A stretch of 15,963 nucleotides of DNA, taken from Chloroflexota bacterium (GTDB lineage Bacteria; Chloroflexota; Anaerolineae; Promineifilales; Promineifilaceae). The notes under the pieces were generated by a model. It worked only from the letters and a program-made list of their open reading frames with translations, did no database searches and was not told the origin of the DNA. The stretch's first letter is position 1, and every line of letters begins with the position of its first letter. Of this stretch, positions 6,468-13,515 are shown piece by piece. Position numbers and translations under genes: made by a program. Location of the stretch: contig CAUJGI010000617.1 of NCBI GenBank assembly GCA_963169155.1, positions 1 through 15,963 of the forward strand. Direction: 5' to 3'.

Positions 6468-8783
6468 ATGTTGCTAGATTGGACGTTTACCCCTTACACC
6501 ATTCCGCTGTTTATAGCCGCTGCCATTTCCGGCATGCTGTTTTTCCCTGCCCGCCGCCGGTTGAACTCGCCAGGAGCGAGAGCATTTGCCTGGTTCTCGG
6601 CCCTGGCCGCTTTGTGGTGTTTAGGCTATGCGCTGGAAATCGGGGCTACTACCCTGCCCGCCAAGCTGTTTTGGGTCAAGCTGCAATATGTGGGCATCGT
6701 CAACGTTTCTTCAGTTTTTATCGTTTTTAGTCTGCAATACACGCGGCGCTGGCGATTTCCCAATTACGCCCTGGTCATCTTTTTTATCATCCCCTGGCTC
6801 CTCTTGCTTGCCGTCTGGCTGGAACCGGGCCTGGGCGTTTTTTACCGTGCGGTTGAGCTAACAACCACCGACCCATTTATCAACCTGGATCTCACCTACG
6901 GCCCGCTTTTTTGGACGCTGATTGTCTACTCCTACAGCATGCTGCTGGCTGGCTCGTACCTTTTGCTGACGCTGGGCTACAAGCTGCGCAATCCTTACCG
7001 CCTGCAAACATACGGACTGGTGCTGGCCACCATCTTCCCCTGGCTGGGCAACGGCCTTTACGTGGCCCGGCTGACGCCATTTCCGGCCCTGGATTTAACC
7101 CCGCTGGGCTTTGCCGCCACGGCTATCTTCCTCGGCTGGAATCTGCGCAAGTTGAGCCTGTTGGATGTAACGCCCTTTGCCCGTGAAATTGTGCTGGAAA
7201 ACATGTCCAATGTCATGCTGGTGTGGAACGAACAGCACCGCCTGCTGGACTTCAATCCATCGGCGGAGCGGTTTTTCAACAGCGTGACGCCGCTCAAAGT
7301 GAGCATGGTAGCCCCTCAGCTTTTCCAGGGGCCGTTTGCCGCCGTGCTGCCGCTGTACGAAAAAAACGAGGTACAGCAGGAGATCGAGCTTGCCTGGGGC
7401 GTCGATAAAAGCTACTTTGAAGTTGCCGTTTCCTCCCTGCGTGACCAACGAGGCCAGCCCAGCGGCCGTTTGGTTATTTTGCACGATGTCACCGAAGCGC
7501 GCCGGGCTGCCCAGGAATTAGCTAACCAAAAGCAGCTCTTTGAAACCCTCGTCGAAATTGCCCACGTGGTTACCCAGACGCCCGAGCTGGAAGAAACGCT
7601 GCAAAGCACGCTGAGCATTGCCGTGGACACCACGGCCGCTGATACCGGCAGCCTGTTTTTGTTTGACGAAGATCAGAACATTACTCACCGCATTCTGGCC
7701 TGGCCGAATATTGATCCCGAGCTGCAAACGGTGGTGGAAACGGCCGTTCTCAAAAAAGGTCTGGCGGGTTGGGTGCTGCAGCACAAACAATCCGCCTGCG
7801 TGCACGATACGGCCGACGACGGCCGTTGGCTTAATTTGGGCGGGCAGCCGTACACCGTGCGCTCGGCCCTGGCCGTGCCAGTGCTGCGCAAGGGCAGCGT
7901 TATGGGTATTCTCACCCTTACCCACCCCACCACGCATCACTTCACCGAAGAAAAAATCCACCTCATGCAGCTGGCCGCCGACCAGATTTCCCTGGCGTTT
8001 ACCAATGCCCAGATGTACGCTGCCGAACAGCGGCTGGTAGAAGAATTATCCATTGCCCGAGACCAGGCAGAAGCCGCCAGCCGCTCCAAAAGCGCCTTTC
8101 TGGCCAACATGAGCCACGAACTGCGCACGCCGCTCACGGCCATCATTGGCTACAACGAACTGCTGCAAGAAATTCTGTCGGCCCAGAAATCAGGGACCCA
8201 GCTGCTGCCCTACCTGCAAAAGTCGGAAACGGCCGCTTACCACCTGCTCGCCATCATCAGCGAAATTTTAGATATGTCCAAAATTGAAGCAGGCAAGGTG
8301 GCCATGCACATTGATGAAATCGAAATCAACACGCTGGTGCAAAACATGGTCAACGTGGTCCAGCCGCTGATGAGCCCCAACAGCAACCAGTTTACCGTCC
8401 ACTGCCCGCGCGACATCGGCAGCATGTACACCGACGCCACCCTGCTCAACCAGGTTCTGCTCAACCTGCTGGGCAATGCCGCCAAATTCACCGAAAACGG
8501 CGCAGTGGCGCTGCATGTCTCGCGTCATGATCAGGACATCCATTTCCAGGTCTGCGACACGGGCATTGGCCTGACCGAAGCACAAATCGCCGGGTTATTC
8601 CAGCCGTTCACCCAGGCCGACTCTTCTCTGTCCCGCAAGTTTGGCGGCACGGGCCTGGGATTATCCATTAGCCAGCACTACTGCCAGATGCTGGGTGGCG
8701 AAATTTGCGTTGAAAGCCAGTTTGGCCAGGGTTCAAAATTCACCGCCAAGTTGCCCTGGCGGGTGAGAAATATAGCAAAATAA
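6468..8783 (+). CDS. Seven-TM sensor histidine kinase with PAS and GAF domains (kinase 1)
   Basis: 771 residues. The N-terminus (about 1-228) has seven hydrophobic segments of the HisK_7TM type (WTFTPYTIPLF...), which places it in the cytoplasmic membrane. A PAS-like domain follows (about 242-345, with GRLVILHDVTEARR near its end). A GAF domain covers about 355-515. HisKA has H550 in MSHELRTPL. The ATPase has N666/N670, G1 DTGIGL at 697-702 and G2 GTGLGL at 727-732. It is the only one of the three membrane kinases with a GAF domain. No good Shine-Dalgarno precedes the ATG. The stop overlaps the next start (TAATG, 8781-8785), which suggests translational coupling. The signal sensed is unknown; the 7TM module may bind a ligand or respond to the membrane state. 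Confidence 0.92.
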   Translation: MLLDWTFTPYTIPLFIAAAISGMLFFPARRRLNSPGARAFAWFSALAALWCLGYALEIGATTLPAKLFWVKLQYVGIVNVSSVFIVFSLQYTRRWRFPNYALVIFFIIPWLLLLAVWLEPGLGVFYRAVELTTTDPFINLDLTYGPLFWTLIVYSYSMLLAGSYLLLTLGYKLRNPYRLQTYGLVLATIFPWLGNGLYVARLTPFPALDLTPLGFAATAIFLGWNLRKLSLLDVTPFAREIVLENMSNVMLVWNEQHRLLDFNPSAERFFNSVTPLKVSMVAPQLFQGPFAAVLPLYEKNEVQQEIELAWGVDKSYFEVAVSSLRDQRGQPSGRLVILHDVTEARRAAQELANQKQLFETLVEIAHVVTQTPELEETLQSTLSIAVDTTAADTGSLFLFDEDQNITHRILAWPNIDPELQTVVETAVLKKGLAGWVLQHKQSACVHDTADDGRWLNLGGQPYTVRSALAVPVLRKGSVMGILTLTHPTTHHFTEEKIHLMQLAADQISLAFTNAQMYAAEQRLVEELSIARDQAEAASRSKSAFLANMSHELRTPLTAIIGYNELLQEILSAQKSGTQLLPYLQKSETAAYHLLAIISEILDMSKIEAGKVAMHIDEIEINTLVQNMVNVVQPLMSPNSNQFTVHCPRDIGSMYTDATLLNQVLLNLLGNAAKFTENGAVALHVSRHDQDIHFQVCDTGIGLTEAQIAGLFQPFTQADSSLSRKFGGTGLGLSISQHYCQMLGGEICVESQFGQGSKFTAKLPWRVRNIAK

Positions 8784-10606
8784 TGAACTGGATATTTACG
8801 CCTATTGCCTTACCGGTGCTCATTGCTTCACTTATTGCCATTTTTGTGCTGGTCTACACCTGGCAGCGGCGCACCATGCGCGGTGCCCGGCCGCTTCTGC
8901 CGCTGATGACCGGCGTGGTGATCTGGCTGGTGGGCAGTACGCTGGAGGCGCTGGCCTTTGACCCCACCACGCGGCTCTTTTGGAGCAACTTCCAGTTTAT
9001 CGGCGTGGTAATGGCACCAACGGCCTGGTTTATGTTCAGCCTGATGTTTACCGATCGAGCGGCTGTGCTCACCCGCACCACCCTCGGCCTGCTGCTGATC
9101 ATGCCCATTCTCACCCTCATTTTGCTGTGGACCAGCCCGTGGCAACAGTTTTTCCAGGTGAGCAAAGTGCTGAATACCACAGGCCCAAACCCGTACTGGG
9201 ATTGGGTACCTGGACCGGGCTTTTGGATTCACGCGGCCTACTCCTATCTGCTGACCATTGCTGGCTTTGTGATATTGGCCCGATCCTACCGGCAGAGTTC
9301 GCGGCTGCACCGGCGGCAAATCAGCGTGATGCTGGTGGGCGCGGCCGTTCCCTGGATTGCCAACATTTTGTTTGTGGTCGTGCGCCTGGGGCCATTTGAC
9401 TACACCCCATTTGCATTTTTGATTACGGGTACGGCCGTTGCCTGGGGCATCTTTAAGGTTGGGCTGGTAGAAATCACGCCCATCATCCGCAGGCGCGTCA
9501 TTGACGAGATGCAAGACGGTATGCTGGTGCTGGATGAGCACGACCGCGTTCTGGAGGCCAACCCGGCCGTGTTGCGCATGGCCCAGGTGACGGAAGACGT
9601 GATTGGCCAGCCGGTGAAGCAGGTGACAGACCGCTGGCCCGAACTGCACCTGCGGTTTCATTACCTCACCTCTGGCCAGGAAGAAGTCAGCCTGGCGTAT
9701 GATGATGGCACAACGCGCCATTACCAGGTCTCTGTTTCCCCGCTGCTCGACAAAAATGACCATCTCACCGGGCGGTTGGTGATGGTCCACGAAATCACGC
9801 GGTTGAAGCAGATAGAAACGTCGTTAATGGAAGCCAAAGATGCGGCTGAAGCCGCCAGCCGGGCCAAAAGTACCTTTTTGGCCACGATGAGCCACGAACT
9901 GCGCACGCCCCTGGCCGCCATCATTGGCTACAGCGAACTGATCCAGGAACGCAGCGAGGCGCTGGGCTACGAGAAGATTGTGCCGCACCTGAAGCAAATT
10001 GGAACGGCCGCTCAAGGCCTGAACTTTCTCATCGGCAATATTCTGGATCTGTCCAAAATCGAAGCCGAACGCATGGACATGATGGTGACAGAATTTGTTG
10101 TGCCAGATTTGATTGAAGAGGTGGTTAACAGCGTTCAGCCGCAGATTGCCAAAAACAGCAACGTCTTGGAACTGGACCTGGCCCCGGATTTGGGCCTGAT
10201 GCAAACCGACAGAACCAAGCTGCGGCAAATCTTGTTGAACTTGCTGGGCAACGCCACCAAATTTACCTATGAAGGCACTGTGTTGCTGGCCATCCGGCCA
10301 GACTGCGCCACAGACTGCATCTTAATTACGGTGCGGGACACCGGCGAGGGTATTTCCGACGAAATGATGGGTAAAATTTTCCAGCCGTTTACGCAGGCCG
10401 ATTCTTCAATTACGCGGGTGCATGGCGGCAGTGGGTTGGGGTTAGCCATTAGCAGTCGTTTTTGCCAGATGTTGGGCGGTACGATTGAGGCAGAAAGCCG
10501 GTTGGGTGAAGGGACCACCTTTTTGGTAAGGCTGCCCGTTCAGCTACCATTAACGCAACTGATCGGGTCGGGAAACGGCCGTTCTGAAGAGGCAGCACAA
10601 CAATGA
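8783..10606 (+). CDS. Seven-TM sensor histidine kinase with PAS domain (kinase 2)
   Basis: 607 residues, paralogous to kinases 1 and 3 along its length except that it lacks the GAF domain. Seven hydrophobic segments occupy about 1-228. A PAS-like domain (about 240-340) ends in LTGRLVMVHEITRLKQ. HisKA has H371 in MSHELRTPLAAIIGY. The ATPase has N486/N490, G1 DTGEGI at 519-524 and a slightly atypical G2, GSGLGL (549-554). The ATG shares a base with the stop of kinase 1, and its own stop sits in an ATGA overlap with kinase 3 (10603-10606), so expression should be coupled. All residues needed for autophosphorylation are present. Confidence 0.92.
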   Translation: MNWIFTPIALPVLIASLIAIFVLVYTWQRRTMRGARPLLPLMTGVVIWLVGSTLEALAFDPTTRLFWSNFQFIGVVMAPTAWFMFSLMFTDRAAVLTRTTLGLLLIMPILTLILLWTSPWQQFFQVSKVLNTTGPNPYWDWVPGPGFWIHAAYSYLLTIAGFVILARSYRQSSRLHRRQISVMLVGAAVPWIANILFVVVRLGPFDYTPFAFLITGTAVAWGIFKVGLVEITPIIRRRVIDEMQDGMLVLDEHDRVLEANPAVLRMAQVTEDVIGQPVKQVTDRWPELHLRFHYLTSGQEEVSLAYDDGTTRHYQVSVSPLLDKNDHLTGRLVMVHEITRLKQIETSLMEAKDAAEAASRAKSTFLATMSHELRTPLAAIIGYSELIQERSEALGYEKIVPHLKQIGTAAQGLNFLIGNILDLSKIEAERMDMMVTEFVVPDLIEEVVNSVQPQIAKNSNVLELDLAPDLGLMQTDRTKLRQILLNLLGNATKFTYEGTVLLAIRPDCATDCILITVRDTGEGISDEMMGKIFQPFTQADSSITRVHGGSGLGLAISSRFCQMLGGTIEAESRLGEGTTFLVRLPVQLPLTQLIGSGNGRSEEAAQQ

Positions 10607-12447
10607 CCTGGCAATATACACCCTATATCATTCCCATTGTCGTCGCCGCAGTCATTTCCGTGGTAGTGGCCATTTTGGCCTGGAGGCGGCGGACCATCTA
10701 TGGGGCGACCCCACTGCTGTTCCTCATGGTCAGCATCACCCAGTGGCTTATTTTCTATGTTCTAGAAATTGGCAGCACCACGCTGGAAGGCAATCTACTG
10801 TGGGCCAATGTGGCCTACATAGGCATTGTATTTGGGCCGGTGGCCTGGTTGTTCTTCGCGTTTGAATATACCAATCCCACCAAAAAAGTGACGTGGCGCA
10901 CGGCCGTTCCCTTTATCATTGAGCCGTTGTTTATCCTGCTGGTCGCCTGGACCGACAGCCTGCACCATCTGTTTCGGGCCAGCGTCACGCTAGACAGCTC
11001 TGGCCCATTTGCCTACCTGGTCATCGAGCGTGGCCCGATCTTTTGGGTGCATGTGGCCTACTCCTACGGTGTGCTGGCCTACGGCACCTATCTGCTCATC
11101 CGCGCCTATTTTCACACCAGCGGACTTTACCGCGCCCAGATTGGCGTCTCCGTGCTGGGAACCTTTGTTCCCTGGATTATCAACATCCTTTACATTTCGC
11201 CGGTGGCGGCCATGTTTATCATCGATCCTACCCCAATCGCTTTTATGGTGACCGGAGTGATGTTTGCCTGGGGCATTTTTGGCTACCGCCTGATGGATAT
11301 TTCGCCAGTGGCGCGCAACTCGGTCATTGAGCAGATGGACGATGGCATGTTTGTCGTCGACACGCTGAACCGGGTGGTGGACGTAAACCCCGCGGCCCAG
11401 GCGGTACTCAGAAAACCCATTGAGCGAATCATCGGCCTACCCGTGGAAGAGGTTTTTGACGAATGGGCTAATCTGGTGGAACAGTACCGCGATGTGGAAC
11501 GCGCCAATACCCAGATCCGCTTTACCAACGGCGGGCAAATGCTCTATTACAACCTGAACATTTCGCCTCTGCATGACAAACAAGGGCGAATGACGGGCCG
11601 GTTGGTAATGCTCTACAACAACACGGAACAGCGCATGGCCGAAATTGCGCTCAGGGAAGCCAAAGAAGCGGCCGAAGCCGCCAGCCGCGCCAAAAGCACC
11701 TTCCTGGCCAACATGAGCCATGAACTGCGCACGCCGCTCACGGCCATCATTGGCTACAGCGAATTGCTGCAAGAGCAAACGGCCGTTATGGACAACACCA
11801 ACCTGCCCGGACGCCTGGAAAAGATCAGCGTTTCGGCCGATCACCTGTTGCAAATCATTAACGACCTGCTGGACCTTTCCAAAGTGGAAGCTGGACAGAT
11901 GAAGCTGAGCATCTCCAGCTTTAGCATTACCTCGATTATCGAGAGTGTGCAGGTAGTGGTGCAGCCCACGCTGGCGGAAAACCACAACCAGCTCACCATT
12001 AACCTGGACCTGGACAGCGACATCATGCAGGCAGATCAGGTCAAAGTGCGCCAGATTCTGCTCAATGTTTTGCATAACGCAGCCAAGTTTACCCACGATG
12101 GCCAAATTGATTTCACCGTGCAGCGCGATCCAGATAATGCCGCACAGCTGATGTTTCAGGTGACAGACAACGGTATTGGGATGTCAGAGCCACAGGTGAA
12201 GCAGCTGTTTCGGCCGTTTTTCCAGGCCGATCTTTCCCCAACGCGGCGTTATGGCGGCACCGGTTTAGGGCTGGCCATCAGCTACCATTTGTGCAAGCTG
12301 ATGCACGGCAATATCCAGGTGCAAAGTAAACTCGGCGAAGGCACCTGCTTTAAAGTATTCCTTCCGCTGGTGACACCGAATGAGGCTCTCGCTGCCAATG
12401 GTCAAGCAGCAGAGCCGCTGGCTATGGACAAAGAGATTGAAGTATGA
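10603..12447 (+). CDS. Seven-TM sensor histidine kinase with PAS domain (kinase 3)
   Basis: 614 residues. HisK_7TM-like N-terminus with seven hydrophobic segments (about 1-229), starting MTWQYTPYIIP like the other two. PAS-like domain about 240-345 (HDKQGRMTGRLVMLY near its end). HisKA H373 in MSHELRTPLTAIIGY. ATPase N488/N492, G1 DNGIGM at 522-527, G2 GTGLGL at 552-557. The short C-terminal tail after the ATPase domain is of unknown role. The start overlaps the stop of kinase 2 (ATGA), and its stop overlaps the start of the receiver gene (ATGA, 12444-12447). In the HisKA region its DNA is strikingly similar to kinase 1, which suggests recent duplication or gene conversion. Confidence 0.92.
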   Translation: MTWQYTPYIIPIVVAAVISVVVAILAWRRRTIYGATPLLFLMVSITQWLIFYVLEIGSTTLEGNLLWANVAYIGIVFGPVAWLFFAFEYTNPTKKVTWRTAVPFIIEPLFILLVAWTDSLHHLFRASVTLDSSGPFAYLVIERGPIFWVHVAYSYGVLAYGTYLLIRAYFHTSGLYRAQIGVSVLGTFVPWIINILYISPVAAMFIIDPTPIAFMVTGVMFAWGIFGYRLMDISPVARNSVIEQMDDGMFVVDTLNRVVDVNPAAQAVLRKPIERIIGLPVEEVFDEWANLVEQYRDVERANTQIRFTNGGQMLYYNLNISPLHDKQGRMTGRLVMLYNNTEQRMAEIALREAKEAAEAASRAKSTFLANMSHELRTPLTAIIGYSELLQEQTAVMDNTNLPGRLEKISVSADHLLQIINDLLDLSKVEAGQMKLSISSFSITSIIESVQVVVQPTLAENHNQLTINLDLDSDIMQADQVKVRQILLNVLHNAAKFTHDGQIDFTVQRDPDNAAQLMFQVTDNGIGMSEPQVKQLFRPFFQADLSPTRRYGGTGLGLAISYHLCKLMHGNIQVQSKLGEGTCFKVFLPLVTPNEALAANGQAAEPLAMDKEIEV

Positions 12448-12821
12448 GTAAAATATTGGTCGTTGAAGATAGTCCAATGATCCAGGAAATCCTGGTAGAG
12501 CGGCTGCGCTTTCGGAATTACGAAGTTGTTGTTGCCCACGATGGTCAGGAGGGCGTCGAAGTGGCACAACGAGAGCAGCCGGACCTTATTTTGATGGATA
12601 TCAGCCTGCCAGTAATGGATGGGTGGGAAGCAACCGAGCACATTAGAAGGATTGAATCCATAAAAAATGTGCCGATCATCGCACTGACGGCGCACGCCCT
12701 GGTTGAAGATCGCAACCGGAGCCTGGCCATCGGCTGCAATGATTTTGAAACCAAACCCATCAACTTCTCGCAGTTGATTGTCAAAATTAATGCCCTGCTT
12801 GGCATTGCCCAAAAGAAGTAG
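12444..12821 (+). CDS. Single-domain response regulator, DivK/CheY-like
   Basis: 125 residues, receiver domain only. Acidic pair E8/D9, phosphoacceptor D52 in LILMDISLPVMDGWEA, switch T82 in ALTAHA, and K104 in FETKP. The MDISLP...ALTAHA...GCNDF pattern is typical of DivK-type receivers. With no effector domain, it must act by binding a partner or by passing or draining phosphate. The ATGA overlap with kinase 3 makes that kinase a likely cognate donor. Confidence 0.93.
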   Translation: MSKILVVEDSPMIQEILVERLRFRNYEVVVAHDGQEGVEVAQREQPDLILMDISLPVMDGWEATEHIRRIESIKNVPIIALTAHALVEDRNRSLAIGCNDFETKPINFSQLIVKINALLGIAQKK

Positions 12822-12825
12822 AAGG
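12821..12825 (+). promoter_or_regulatory. Ribosome-binding site that decides the second receiver start
   Basis: GAAGG lies seven bases before the ATG at 12833. A TTG two codons earlier (12827) is in frame but sits almost on the Shine-Dalgarno, so ATG 12833 is preferred. Confidence 0.75.
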
Positions 12826-12832
12826 TTTGTCT

Positions 12833-13195
12833 ATGATAAAGCCCAAAGCGTTAATTGTGGATGATGATGAGATGCTGGCTACTTTTTTTACGGCCGCATT
12901 TGAAGACTCAGGCTATGACGTGCACACCGTTCACGATGGCCAGGAAGCGCTTGCCTATCTGGAAACAGAAACACCGCACGCGGTACTGCTGGATTTGCAG
13001 CTGCCGCATGTTTCGGGTGAAGAGCTGCTCAAATTTATGAAGAGTGAACTCCGCTTTGAGAGCACCTGGGTCTTTGCCACCAGCGTGGAAGGCACCCGGG
13101 CAGGCTTTTTGCAGGAGCAAGCCGATTTTGTCCTGACCAAACCAGTGACTTACCAGCAGGTTGTCCAGCTGGCAGCTCGTGTGCAGCTCGCTTAA
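12833..13195 (+). CDS. Single-domain response regulator
   Basis: 120 residues, receiver only. Acidic residues D10-D12, phosphoacceptor D54 in VLLDLQLPHVSG, switch probably T83 in FATSVEG, and K103 in VLTKP. It is clearly divergent from the preceding receiver, so it is not a recent copy. It lies 11 bp downstream of that gene with its own good Shine-Dalgarno and is probably the last gene of the operon. It has no output domain; the target is unknown. A role as phosphate sink or as adaptor to the soluble REC-GAF-HK is possible but is inference. Confidence 0.92.
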   Translation: MIKPKALIVDDDEMLATFFTAAFEDSGYDVHTVHDGQEALAYLETETPHAVLLDLQLPHVSGEELLKFMKSELRFESTWVFATSVEGTRAGFLQEQADFVLTKPVTYQQVVQLAARVQLA

Positions 13196-13262
13196 CGTGT
13201 TTCGGTCGTTGCGTTTCTCGTAGACCTCAATCATTTAGTCTTCTTTCGCCGCAAAACTTAGC

Positions 13263-13358
13263 AAAAGCCCCACCTGTATAAGCGTTCAGCTCTACCTGGA
13301 GCAAGGGCATCGCCTCGGCGCTTCGCGCCTGGCGCTGCCGAAGATTGTGGGGTTTTTT
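13263..13358 (+). terminator. Branched structured element ending in a U-run; probable terminator of the signalling operon
   Basis: AAAAGCCCCAC (13263-13273) can pair with GTGGGGTTTTT (13347-13357), with one G/T pair, directly followed by the end of a T6 run. Inside are candidate helices GCTC/GAGC, GGC/GCC and GGCGC-TTC-GCGCC (13317-13329). This multi-branch shape is larger than a plain terminator hairpin and could also be the 3' end of a small RNA. Pairing is by eye only. Confidence 0.5.
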
Positions 13359-13399
13359 CAGTTTGGGGGGTCAAAACGACCCCCAAAACTGAAAAACCC
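13350..13399. repeat. Long near-perfect inverted repeat (about 22-bp stem, loop AAAAC)
   Basis: Left arm 13350-13372 and right arm 13378-13399 are reverse complements except for run-length differences in the T and G/C tracts. The left arm overlaps the 3' strand of the preceding element, so the two folds exclude each other. It could act as a bidirectional terminator or be a dispersed palindromic repeat. Confidence 0.8.
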
Positions 13400-13497
13400 T
13401 AATCCTTCTCCCCGCGCGCGGGACACCAACTGAACGGTTGCCACCCTTTGGCAGCAACCCGGTAAGCGCTGCTTTGAGTGCATTTTTAGAACTTCCT

Positions 13498-13511
13498 GGG
13501 GTACAATCCCC
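13498..13511 (+). promoter_or_regulatory. Candidate -10 region of the M23 lipoprotein gene within a dyad
   Basis: TACAAT (13502-13507) matches five of six bases of the sigma-70 -10 consensus and is flanked exactly by GGGG and CCCC. No good -35 at 16-18 bp is present. The ATG begins nine bases past the hexamer, so a transcript from here would be leaderless or nearly so. Confidence 0.4.
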
Positions 13512-13515
13512 GCCA

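Larger units (their letters stand above)
13196..13515. other. Gene-free region rich in inverted repeats
   Basis: 320 bp between the last receiver gene and the M23 lipoprotein. It holds a branched element closed by 13263-13273/13347-13357, a long hairpin at 13350-13399, a GC palindrome CCCGCGCGCGGG (13411-13422), a hairpin closed by GGTTG/CAACC (13436-13459), and a -10-like TACAAT inside a GGGG/CCCC dyad (13498-13511). An open frame can be extended upstream to about 13438, but it runs through these elements and would bury the signal peptide, so it is treated as non-coding. Confidence 0.7.

Noticed and set aside
8828..9790. 320-codon open frame on the minus strand
   Set aside because: It lies fully inside kinase 2, has no recognisable domain, and its composition is what the GC-rich codon pattern of the sense strand produces on the antisense.
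11437..12105. 222-codon minus-strand open frame
   Set aside because: Antisense to conserved HisKA/ATPase motifs of kinase 3; no domain and no upstream signals.
13263..13358. tRNA-like fold (seven-pair closing stem, several arms)
   Set aside because: No TPsiC-loop consensus, no clear anticodon arm and too long an interval; a terminator or other structured RNA fits better.
13438..13515. N-terminal extension of the M23 lipoprotein
   Set aside because: It would put 26 residues ahead of a clean lipoprotein signal peptide and run through hairpins and a promoter-like sequence.
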